Of a stretch of DNA of 64,000 nucleotides, positions 48,201 through 57,800 are shown in pieces. The DNA is from Berghia stephanieae (taxonomy: Eukaryota > Mollusca > Gastropoda > Nudibranchia > Aeolidiidae). Each line of letters opens with the position of its first letter. The first letter of the stretch is position 1. Below the pieces are notes generated by a model, which made no database searches, was not told the DNA's origin, and saw only the letters and a list, made by a program, of their open reading frames with translations. Position numbers and translations under genes: made by a program. The DNA is taken from NCBI GenBank assembly GCA_034508935.3, contig CM067447.1:37431848-37495847 (forward strand), in the 5' to 3' direction.

Positions 48201-49496
48201 TGAGAAAATTCTTCTTTAAGTTCTCCTTTAAACAAAAATCGTCTACAGATGTCCAGATAATGAGACGAGTTAGCCATTAAGGCCAGTGAATCCGCAAGTC
48301 TTGTTACCGCATTTTTAGCATCTTCGTTTAAATTGTCCAGTGCACTTAAACTGTCAAAAGCGCCAATAGCCGCAGTGATACCCTTCATCATTCCTTCTTG
48401 AACTTTGACTAAATGTGTGTCTCGAACTCTAGTGGGATTAGACACCATCTTAGTAATTTCTTCATTGCATTCTACCGCTCTAAGTCTAGAACAATTCTGC
48501 GGGACTTCATATTTAGCATATAGTCGGTCTTTGGTGCTATTATCTATTCCCTTCTCTAAAATATTAGAAATTCCAACTGCAATGTCATCGTTGATTATGG
48601 GCCCTGATGGCACAACTGTGCCTGACACGTCCTTAAAGTATGCGATGCTACAGTTATCACTAGCAACGTCTTGGTCATGTCTGTTTATATCCGCCTGGGA
48701 AGTCCCAGCCACATGAGTCATCATTTCATGATCGTTACCTGGAAAATCACAGGTTTCATTATCTTGTTGAGTTTCACTTTCGTGATAGTTATCATACGCC
48801 GTTTTCAATTCGGCAACTACGGGAATAATTTTAGTCAGTCAACTCCGCTAATTGTTCTCTAATCATTGATAATTCACTGTTTTCGCATTTGTTCCCTTTC
48901 GACTCTTCGCAATTAGCGAGAGTATTAGTGCGGCTCGTATTCGCCTCTTCGCGATTAGCGAGGGAATTAGTACGACTCATCTTAGCACAATTAGTGCGTG
49001 AGAGAGAAGTCATAGCTGATGATTGTCCCGTAGACTGCGATGTTGTAACACCATTAGTGTTCAACGCTTCATTTTTTGACTCACTTTTCTTTTCCCTTTA
49101 GAACACGATTTAGGACCTTTCTTTGTAAAGTCATCATGGTTTATTTCTGCGACATTTTTCTCCGATCTCTCACTAAGAGACAGGAGTGATTTCACGGCGT
49201 CTGCCATTGTTTATAACGAACTCAGCCTAGTCTAGCTAAAACAAGCAAACACCGGTAAAGAGGGATGAATAGTCCAATACAACAAATAATTCTAAATTCT
49301 CCACAATAACACAGTCACAGTCAATTTAATAATGATATAATCCAGTAAATTGTTCGGAAGAACTCGATGAAAATGGATAATTAATCCGATGAAATGAAAG
49401 TCGTTGTTGATCATTGGGTGTACCGGTAAAGTGTGTGAGGAATCAGGGGTGACCGGTCTTCTTCGGTGAAGGTATGCATAGTCAGCAGTAACCAAT
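45290..49496 (-). mobile_element. DIRS-like tyrosine-recombinase-type retroelement, fossil
   Basis: A virus-like retroelement fossil of about 4.2 kb on the minus strand, inserted in a family A copy. Visible parts: a gag-like region (about 48000-49070), a reverse-transcriptase-like region with a YIDD signature (about 45640-46390), and inverted repeats at its ends (45626-45665 against 49455-49496; a further inverted pair at 45294-45374 and 45546-45627). Split or inverted terminal repeats without target duplication are typical of DIRS elements. It is broken, with several breaks, and looks older than the freshest family A copies but younger than the copy it entered. A 1.4-kb stretch (46440-47860) between the two regions is unassigned. 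Confidence 0.75.
46440..47860. other. Unassigned 1.4-kb segment inside the DIRS-like fossil
   Basis: It differs in texture from its surroundings: CGAACGCCGAACCCGAACGG near 46505, and a (TG)n/(CG)n tract at 46891-46937. A 69-codon plus frame at 47332 has no recognisable domain. It may be a separate insertion; I see no clear inverted ends. Confidence 0.35.
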
Positions 49497-49905
49497 GGAA
49501 TGAGAATACTTGGTTGGTTTTGTCCTGAGCCTTGCCCGAGTCCTTGGCTGGGAGGGAAGCAGTCAAATGCATAGTTATTGTTTTGGGAGATGATATTTTT
49601 TTCCTTGTAAATCATCTGTTATGTATTATTATATTTATTTTGAATGTTTAATATAAGCATTTGAGTGTATTCCTCTTTGTTGGATATTGTGCTTGTGTCC
49701 AGATGAGACATCGGTGATCTCAAACTCAGTACATTGATGGTATGCTCTTGAAATCTGATCCCTATTTGTTCCCAGTTGTCTTACTTTGTCTTGGGTGCTT
49801 TAATTGTAATTCTAGAATTTGACTATACCATTATCTTCCTTTTTATGGCACTGATATAACCTAAATGTGTTGCAAGCACTTAAAACGTTTAAAAACAAAA
49901 CATAA
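49497..49905 (+). repeat. Family A retroposon, 3' part of copy split by DIRS-like element
   Basis: GGAATGAGAATACTTGGTTG to GTTTAAAAACAAAACA; continues 45183-45289. Terminal hairpin decayed (ATGGCACTGATATAACC, GCAAGCACTTAAAAC). Confidence 0.85.
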
Positions 49906-49916
49906 GCATAAACATG

Positions 49917-50215
49917 TGCGGCTATGTGGTCTTGTTGGTATGACACTCGCTTTCGGATTGGAAGGTCCTGGGTTCTAGCCTCGCGCTCGACGCATAGTTG
50001 AGTCCTTGGAAAAGGCTCTACTCACATTCTCTCACCGTACTCGGGTGTAAAATGAGTACCTGGCCGTTAACAGCGTTGTCTTTGTCCGAAAAATTGTAAT
50101 TTCGTCTAACAGGCGTCATGTCCAATTCTACATGTTAAATGTTGCCATTGTCCAGGGATCCCTTGTAAAGCGCTTTGAGCACATTTAGTGGATATTGTGC
50201 TATATAAAGCTCAAT
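49917..50215 (+). repeat. tRNA-derived SINE
   Basis: GCGGCTATGTGGTCTTGTTG (box A-like), GGTCCTGGGTTCTAGCCTC (box B), GGGTGTAAAATGAGTACCTG, TTGTAAAGCGCTTTGAGCAC and tail GTGCTATATAAAGCTCAATT. The most complete plus-strand copy. Confidence 0.88.
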
Positions 50216-50221
50216 TAATTA

Positions 50222-50390
50222 TAATTATAGCACACCAATAGTGTACTCTTAGAATCTTCTTCTGTTCCTTATTTGAACTGTCTTTTGTCTTACTTTTTCT
50301 TGTGTGCTTTCAATGGTGTCTATAATTTTTTTTTTGACTATCCCATTTTCTTTATTTTTACTGACACTTAAATAACCTAAATGTGTTGCA
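50222..50390 (+). repeat. Family A retroposon, 3' part, split in its terminal loop by another family A
   Basis: ACCAATAGTGTACTCTTAGA to CTAAATGTGTTGCA, resuming at 50934-50960 (AGCGTCGTAAACCCCTTT). The insertion site is inside the terminal hairpin loop. Confidence 0.82.
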
Positions 50391-50922
50391 CTGGGTGGGG
50401 ATCCTGACCTCCCATAGTGGGCGGGGAGGTACATGCTGTGTCTTCTATCCCCCCCATACCCGTTTTCCAATTGTTTCCTGTCATTGTCTTGGAATGAGAT
50501 TACTTAGTTTTGTCCTGATCCTTGCCGAGCTCTTTGGCTGGAGGGAAACAGTCGAATGTATAGTTTAGTTTTGGGAGATGATATTTTTTTCCTTGTAAAT
50601 CACTCTCTGTTTGCATTGTATTATGTTGAGTTTACATATTATATTAAATGATTGGTAACCATTTGAGTGTATCCTCTAGTTGGACTGTGCTTGTGTCTGG
50701 ATGAGACTTTTAGGTGATCTCAAACTAAGTACACTGGTGGTATGCTCTTGGAATCTCATCTGATTCCCTATTTGTTCCCAGTTCCCCTATGTCTTACTTT
50801 TTCTTGGGTGCTTACATTGTAATTCTATAACTTTTTACTATCCCATTTTCTTCCTTTTTACTGGCGCTGATATAACCTAAATGTGTTGCAAGCGCCGTAA
50901 AACCCTTAAAACAAAACAAAAC
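50391..50922 (+). repeat. Family A retroposon nested in family A, 11-bp target duplication
   Basis: CTGGGTGGGGATCCTGACC to AAAACAAAACAAAAC, flanked by AATGTGTTGCA at 50380-50390 and 50923-50933. Terminal stem GGCGCT with AGCGCC intact. Confidence 0.93.
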
Positions 50923-50974
50923 AATGTGTTGCAAGCGTCGTAAACCCCTTTAGAATAACACAAACATATATTGC

Positions 50975-51300
50975 GCTGTGTAAACGTTTGAGTTTATATT
51001 TATACTTATAGTGGAATCTTTGCCTGGATGGGACTTTTAGGTAATATAAAATAAGCAAGCACATTGGCTCGTGGAATCTTCTGTTCCCTATATTTGTCCC
51101 TTTTGTCTTGCTTTCTCTTGGTGCTTTTAATTCAGCTCGTGGAATCTTCTGTTCCCTATATTTGTCCCTTTTGTCTTGCTTTCTCATTGGTGCTTTTAAA
51201 TTCAGATATACAACTTTTGCCCTATCTTCCATTTTACTGGTGCTGAAATGAACTAAAAGTATAACGAGTGCCGCAAGATCCTTAAAAACAGACAAAAACA
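50975..51300 (+). repeat. Diverged family A subfamily with internal duplication
   Basis: AACGTTTGAGTTTATATTTA, GGATGGGACTTTTAGGTAAT, and an exact internal repeat of CTCGTGGAATCTTCTGTTCC and the following ~45 bases (51066 and 51134). It ends ACTGGTGCTGAAATGAACTA, AACGAGTGCCGCAAGATCC, a different version of the terminal hairpin. Confidence 0.75.
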
Positions 51301-51360
51301 ACATCATCAATCATAACGTTTTCATCATCATCAATTGTTTGTTTTGTTTATTTTTCAGGG

Positions 51361-51857
51361 AACACATTTAGGTTATATCAGCACCAGTAAAAAGGAAGAA
51401 AATGGGATAGTCAAATTATAGAATTACAATTAAACCACCCAAGAAAAATTACGACAAAGGGGAAGTGCAAACAAATAGGGATTAGAATTAAATTCCAATA
51501 GCATACCATCAATGTACTTAGTCTGAGATCACCTATAAGTCTCATTCGGACAACACGAGCACAAGATCCAACAAAGAGGAATACACTCAAATAATTACAT
51601 TTCATAATACATTCAAAATAACTAATATAATAATACATGACAGAGAGATGATTTACAATGAAAAAAAAATCATCTCCCAAAACAATAACTATGCATTTGG
51701 CTGTTTCCCTCCCAGCCAAGGACTCCGGCCAGGGTCAGGACAAAACCAAGTAATCCCACACCAAGACCAAGACAGAAAGCAAATTGGAAAACAGCTATAG
51801 GGGGATAGAAGACAGTACCTCCCTGCCCACTGTGGAGGTCGGGAACCCCACCCAGAT
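51361..51857 (-). repeat. Family A retroposon, minus strand
   Basis: The complement begins CTGGGTGGGGTTCCCGACCT at 51857 and runs to CTAAATGTGTT at 51361; the last stem arm and tail are missing. One of the few minus-strand copies. Confidence 0.88.
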
Positions 51858-52092
51858 CATCGTCACCAATCTTTCATCATCATCAATCTTTCATCATCAG
51901 TCATCAATTTTTATTTTTGAACAGGTAAATTGATGGTCAAAATAAATTTTTTTAAATGTTTCAACATACTCGATTTGCTTGTGTGTTTTGTGTTTCATTT
52001 TGATAATGAAAAGTGAAACAATAGGGTAAGTTAGAGAAGGAAGATCAGATGTATCCACTTTTATTTAGTGCCAGACAAAAAAAAAACCCAAC

Positions 52093-52228
52093 TTCTGGGT
52101 GGGGTCTCTTGTCCTCCCAAAGTAGACAGGGAGGCACTTATTGTGTCTTCTATCCCCCAATATCGGTTTTCTTGCATTGTCATGGCCTCGGCTGGAGTCC
52201 TTTGGTGGGAGGGAAACAGTCAAATGTA
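52093..52228 (+). repeat. Family A retroposon, 5' part, split by a pogo-like element
   Basis: CTTCTGGGTGGGGTCTCTTG to GGGAAACAGTCAAATGTA; resumes after 53750 as TAGTTATAGTTTTTGATATT. Confidence 0.8.
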
Positions 52229-52230
52229 TA

Positions 52231-53750
52231 CAGTGCCCTCTGGATACGTCGACGTTGCTTAGGTCGATTTTTTTTCTAGGTCCCTCCCCCTTCTTCCTAT
52301 ATAACATTAGTAAAAAAAAAAAAGACTCCACATAAGTCGATGTCGCTTAAGTCGATATTCTTATCTCTCATGACCACAATAAAATCACAAATAAACAAGA
52401 ATTTCCATTGATTAAAAAAGCTACCAGTAAGAATTTTCAATAGTTAAGAATATCCGCGAACGATTGGCGCACACCAATGTGATGTTGGTACTTTGCCTGA
52501 CGTCCGTGTTCAATGTACATAAGCAGTATCGAATAACTTTGATTTTCCATCTCACTTTTTACATCGTCGTCGCAACTTCAAGATTTTTTATTATTAGTTC
52601 TAATCCCAGGCCATCCTATGTAATGGTCCTTTTAATCAGTATCAACTTTATCAAGAATTCAAGTCAAGTCTAAAACTACAATGGCAAACCTATCGGAGAA
52701 AAGAAAGGTCCAGCTGATCGATGCATTTGAAAGGTCTGGCATGCGACAGAAAATCATCACAGAAGAAATTGGCATACCCGCTATTTCTGTCTCAACGATC
52801 TACAAGAAGCATGACCTTGACCTAGAGGCTCCTACCCTTCCGATTTTCGCGGAATTATTCAACTTAATTGCTCTACATTCCGCATTCAAGGCAAACATTA
52901 TTCCGCTTTCCAATCAACGAAAATTATTATTTTTTTAATCTCTAGTAAAAAAAAGTGAGCTATGGCTTATTTCATCAGCATCTCCTATGGTCAATCAACA
53001 CACATTTTGTGTCTGATTAGTAGTCCATTCAAAGTGTGTGCAGCTGATGTCAGATAATATTATATTCTTGGGAGGGGGTTGACCGAAGTATTATTATTGC
53101 GTTGACTTCAATGTATGAGGTCAATGACCTAGGTAATATTATATGTTGGCTCCAATCGGTAATATTATTGAGTACGATCAGATTCTTTCCCCATTTAATT
53201 TTAGCCCTGTGTATTTGTGTGCCGGCACGCACGTTTGTTTGATTAGGTGTGTGTTGAGGGAGGGGGTAGGAGGGTCCTGACATCCATTCAATTTCAATGC
53301 TTCACTCTGAGACTGCCAGGACCTGTGTGTCCTCTATTATTATTTGATCCCCTTTGTACTCTTTACATTATCTGCACATTTGTACACATTTTATATTTTA
53401 TCATTTGAGTACTTTTGGATTGTCTATTACATTTTCTGTTGCAAAGTATGTCATAGTCAATAACAGTAAGTTGATTCCGCTTTTTGATCTCAAATTCCGT
53501 TTTTTATGTATTCTGATTCGCTATTGGTAGGAGTCTCTGATGACCACTACAGGACCTCTACTTCTCAGGTCAATTCAACGCAACCAAGCAACGTCAGCGA
53601 AAAGCGCGACAAGAAGGGACATATTCTAGATTGGCTTGCTTTGTTCACATACATTTTTGCTAATTTGATTACACTCCGGTTAACTTGATTTTCGGTTAAG
53701 TCGATTTTTTTCACGGTTCCCCTGGGCATCGTCTTATCCGGACTCCACTG
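52231..53750 (+). mobile_element. pogo/Tigger-like DNA transposon with TA target duplication
   Basis: Left end CAGTGCCCTCTGGATACGTC and right end (complement) CAGTGGAGTCCGGATAAGAC are inverted repeats next to TA at 52229-52230 and 53751-53752; subterminal TTAGGTCGATTTTTTT and complement of TTAAGTCGATTTTTTT. CAGTnnnnTCnGGATA ends with TA sites are typical of pogo/Tigger. Confidence 0.85.
52681..52938 (+). pseudogene. N-terminal remnant of pogo-like transposase (CENP-B type HTH)
   Basis: MANLSEKRKVQLIDAFERSG, then ITEEIGIPAISVSTIYKKHD: the Psq/CENP-B N-terminal helix-turn-helix that binds the ends. The frame drifts and stops after 85 codons, with no DDE catalytic part in the remaining 800 bases. 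Start chosen at the ATG with the HTH directly behind it. Confidence 0.7.
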
Positions 53751-54124
53751 TAGTTATAGTTTTTGATATTTTTCCGCATTAAAATTAGAGGCTAATTACG
53801 AATCTGAAGTCTAATTTCAATTTTGATAACTTTTATATACCTGGCTATTTTTCTACCAGTACTCTGGCCTCAAGGCTTGGCATGAAATATCTGTCACTGA
53901 CAGAATTCATGAGGCAGCCTTGAGGGTTGGAATTTTGGTTTGAACAGGCTCAAAGGAAACCTGTATCGTGGATGGCGGGCTGAAGGGATCCAGTGTTGTT
54001 TCACAAGAGAGTTCAAGTGGCAGAGTCCCACCAAGGTGATCAACGAACAGGGAGAGATAGATGGGAGCCCATCAAGCTACATTTCAAAATAAAGCATAGG
54101 AGGATAGATATATAAAACAAGACA
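53751..54124. other. Family A remnant, then unassigned intergenic sequence
   Basis: 53751-53790 continues the split family A copy. The rest (ending AGGAGGATAGATATATAAAA) shows no feature; the DNAJC2 transcript should end close to 54125. Confidence 0.4.
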
Positions 54125-54746
54125 TGAAATTATTTTTTACATGTTTTATTACAGCTTTCACGTCTGATAAGCATAATTCGTGAGTTAATAATAATAATTA
54201 ATTGTCATTACAAGAGCATTTATCTGCGTTAGCAATGCATTAAGATGTAAAATTCAATACACAAAAGTACTTTTTATTTTTTTTTCTAAATATCACTGAT
54301 AAATGATTTGCAATGATTTAATAAAACGTCCGTTTTAACATGTGAAAATACAAAAAAAAGAGCATATATCCCTATATTCCTATGCTCATAAGGCAAACAA
54401 AAATAATAATATTACAAAACTAGTTATAATCCAAAATGAAGAAGTTTACTTTTGATAACGTTAACTCAATAATTTCTCACAATTCTATTGGTAAAAATAT
54501 ATTTGCAGAATTTATAGTTTTCTAATGTTTACCATAAAAATAAGTGACTAACCACAGATATAAAGATTTATTCATTTGAAGAAGAGTATATTCCTGTGTG
54601 AATCCTTAGCCAATGATTCATTGGAAGGAAGGATCAACTCGGAAGAGGGTGAGTGACTCCTCCAGAAGTTATGTAAAATATTAATAGTCTGAAATTATCA
54701 ACAAACTGGATGACTGCTAAAATAAATATCAGTAGTTTTCCAATTG
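54125..54746 (-). other. DNAJC2: 3' untranslated region of DNAJC2
   Basis: This is AT-rich sequence after the stop, reaching a canonical AATAAA hexamer on the minus strand at 54145-54150, with expected cleavage 10-25 bases further on. I see no repeat inside it, which fits a transcribed 3' UTR in an otherwise repeat-packed region. Confidence 0.65.
54145..54150 (-). promoter_or_regulatory. Polyadenylation signal AATAAA for DNAJC2
   Basis: The plus strand reads TTTATT, so the minus strand reads AATAAA, about 600 bases after the DNAJC2 stop. It is the first canonical hexamer in a plausible place. Confidence 0.55.
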
Positions 54747-54815
54747 TCAAGACTTTTTTTTGGCTGCCACAGCACCCTGAGCTTGTTTCTTGGCCTTCAC
54801 AAGTTCACATAGTTC
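54747..54815 (-). CDS. DNAJC2: DNAJC2 last exon: C-terminal basic helix and stop
   Basis: On the minus strand, acceptor TCTCATACAG opens a 23-codon frame: [25 protein letters not shown]. It phases with the penultimate exon and completes the third SANT helix ([14 protein letters not shown]). The polypyrimidine tract is unusual: a run of 17 C on this strand, ending just before TCTCATACAG. Confidence 0.9.
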   Translation of the reverse strand, partial: ELCELVKAKKQAQGAVAAKKKS

Positions 54816-57800
54816 CTGTATGAGAGGGGGGGGGGGGGGGGGAGTGGGCGTGAAAAAGTAAAAAGGGGTGGAGTGAATAAATCAAAATCATAATTTAAAA
54901 GACAACACACCTGTGGAGTCTAGCATTTATTTGTTGCAACCCCTTTAAATAAGACGCTGACAAGTTTTGTTAGAAGCCAGTGCGAGCGTCACTTATAGTC
55001 ATTTCAGCACTTGTAAAACGGAAGATGATCGGGGAAAAGTTATAGATCTGAAGTTAAAAGCACCAAAGAAAAAGTTAGATAAAGGGGACTGGCTCAAGTA
55101 AGGTTATCAAAAGATCCACGAGATCATTGTGCCTATGAAGGATACACTCAAAACTTTACCAAATACATATGATATACAGTAGTAGTAGTAGTATCGTTCG
55201 GCTACACTTCTATGTTCAAGGTATCAATCCAGGTTCGGAAGTCATCATCAATTTGTTGATGGTTTCAAATCCCCCTTCAAGTTTTGTCTCTGTGCAATCT
55301 AGTACGAGGTGGTTTGCATCTTGTGGTGCTGGTTGCACTTTGGGCATGTTGGTGATTCTTGGAGCCCCCATTTGTGCATGTTCGCAGCTGTTCTTGTATG
55401 TTTTGACCGTAGTCTATTTGGAGCTACCCAGTATTTTCTTGGTTGATCATGTAGACCTGGGAGACTTTTACAGGGATCTTCAATTAGTTCCCCTCCTGTT
55501 GGTTTATTCCTTTTCCATTCCTCGCACCAGGCTTTCTTGCTTTTTGATAGGTAGAAAGGTGAACAAGATTTTCGTCTTGATGTTGGGGGCGCAGTTTTGT
55601 ATATGGTTTGCAGAGGAGTTCCACTATCTTCTTCTGCTCTGGATATCCATTTCTGTGTTGCATCCTCTCTCCTCAAGTGCTATAGTGCTCATGACTGGCA
55701 GCCATTGTGTTGGGAGTTGATTTCAGGCATCCAGTTACTATTCGCATCGAGTCTCTTAGATTCGCATCAACAAGGTTTGTATGGGCACTTCTCGTCCAAA
55801 CAGGAGCACAAATTCTGCCACACTGTAGCAAAGGGCCAGGGTTGATGTTCTGAGAAGAGTTTGCGATGCTCCCCATGTTGTTCCTGCCAGTTTTCTGAGT
55901 AGACAGTTTCGTTTCCCTAGCTTTCTTGCTGTACCCTCAAGATCAGTTGGTAGTGTTGTGTCATAAATCTTGATCGTTTTGATTCCCTGTTGTTAAGATG
56001 AAATGCAGTTGCAACTGTTTTTGTCGTATTCATTTTTAAATACCATCTGTCAAAATACCTTTTCATGGCCGTGGTGTCTTTGCTAAGCGTTGTTTCTATA
56101 TCTTCCCAGTTTCTTGATTGGTATGCTAAGGCCCAGTCATCTGCATATCCTAGTTTGAGGAAAGAGGGGGAGTTGGGGTGTAGAATCACGCAAGCAAGAT
56201 GTTCTCGCTCATGTGTTGATGCTTTGGAACTGACTGGATTTTCAACACGACAATTCAATAAGGAGGGGGTGGTGGTAGACAACTTGCCATTGACATGCCA
56301 TTTCATTTCCACTTTGTTTAAGTGTGTGTGTGTGAGGGTGGGGAGGTTCTATGTAATTAGGCCTTTGAACCTTATGGCTTTTCAACAAAAGAGAGATGTG
56401 TAGTAGACAGCTTAGCACTGACACGCCTTTTCATTTCCATTTCACTTCACCTCTGAGTAGCTGCGCATCATTCATTATCAATTATCGCACAAGAACTTTC
56501 GATCTTATTTTAGCTTTGCATTTTACTAAAAGAAAGCACTGTGCTTACACATTGAGGTTTAAAATCAAAATACTATGTGAAGTCGATAAAAAAAGTTGAT
56601 CAAGACGGAGATATGTAAAATACACGGCATCCCGAACTCAACTCTTTCAATAATTTTGAATTGAAAACGAAAACCCCCAAAAGTATTTTTAAAACACACA
56701 ACAAAAAAAAATAAATAAATTAATGGTTACGAAGACAGCATTTATTCAACAACTCCATTTAACGGGAAACCCATGATATGATTAAATGAGCAAAGTCCTT
56801 AAATAGCTACTACCCTTGAAAAACATTGCAAAACGGGAACTTGCTTTAAATCAAAATGTCTTTAAACCGAAATGGTTTAGAAGGTCCCCAAAATTTCGGG
56901 TAATTCTACTGTATTTATATTACAAAACCTGTAATAGTAATAGACATAACAAAAAGATGATTTTCATGAAAAAAAATATCATCTCTCAAAAAAAACAAAA
57001 AAACTATATATTTGACTGCTTCCCTCTCAGCTAAGGATCCCTGCCAGGACCAATAAAAACCAAGCAATCTCAATTCCTGGAAGATCTAATGTAAAATATA
57101 TAATCCCAACTGTTGCCTGATGGACAGGGTCGGCAAAAAAGATTATTCCATGTGAAACTCTAACCAGGCCTGTTGTAGTTGGATATTCTACAAATCAAGC
57201 AACCCAACTTTAAGTAATCTTTCAGGGCAATGAGGCTCATGGAGTCCTGGAGTTTACCGCCCACACTGATCTATCACAAAGTGCCATCCGAGACTGAAAT
57301 CACTTACATATACCACAAGTGAATCTTTTAAATCTACTCTTTCGGCTCTTAGGCAGTGGAATTCAAGCTTTGTTTTTCAGAGTATACTGGACACCTTCAG
57401 CATAATAATGCTCATCATTGAGACGGCTGAAGTAACATATACAGAAACAGATATACATTCCACTAAATCTAAGAGACCCAGCTACCAATAGCTGAGTAGA
57501 CAGAGAGGTTAGGTGATTGGCTTAGCAACTGGATCCCAAACCTTGGCTGTAAAGGTGAATAATAAATGTAATTTTCAAGCAGATGGAAGAAAAATTGTTG
57601 CTTCTTATATAGTCAGAAATGTAATAGTATACTTAGTTAATTCAATCCTTTTCTATTAGTGTTGCAAAGTCAACATCAGTCAAATGTTGAAGCTCTGAGT
57701 GTAAATCTCATGCTGTTGCTCAATTTATGACAATAGCATTTTGGACAAACAGGTAATTAGGCATCTGAGCCAAAATGAGCAACACACATGGTGATGCATC

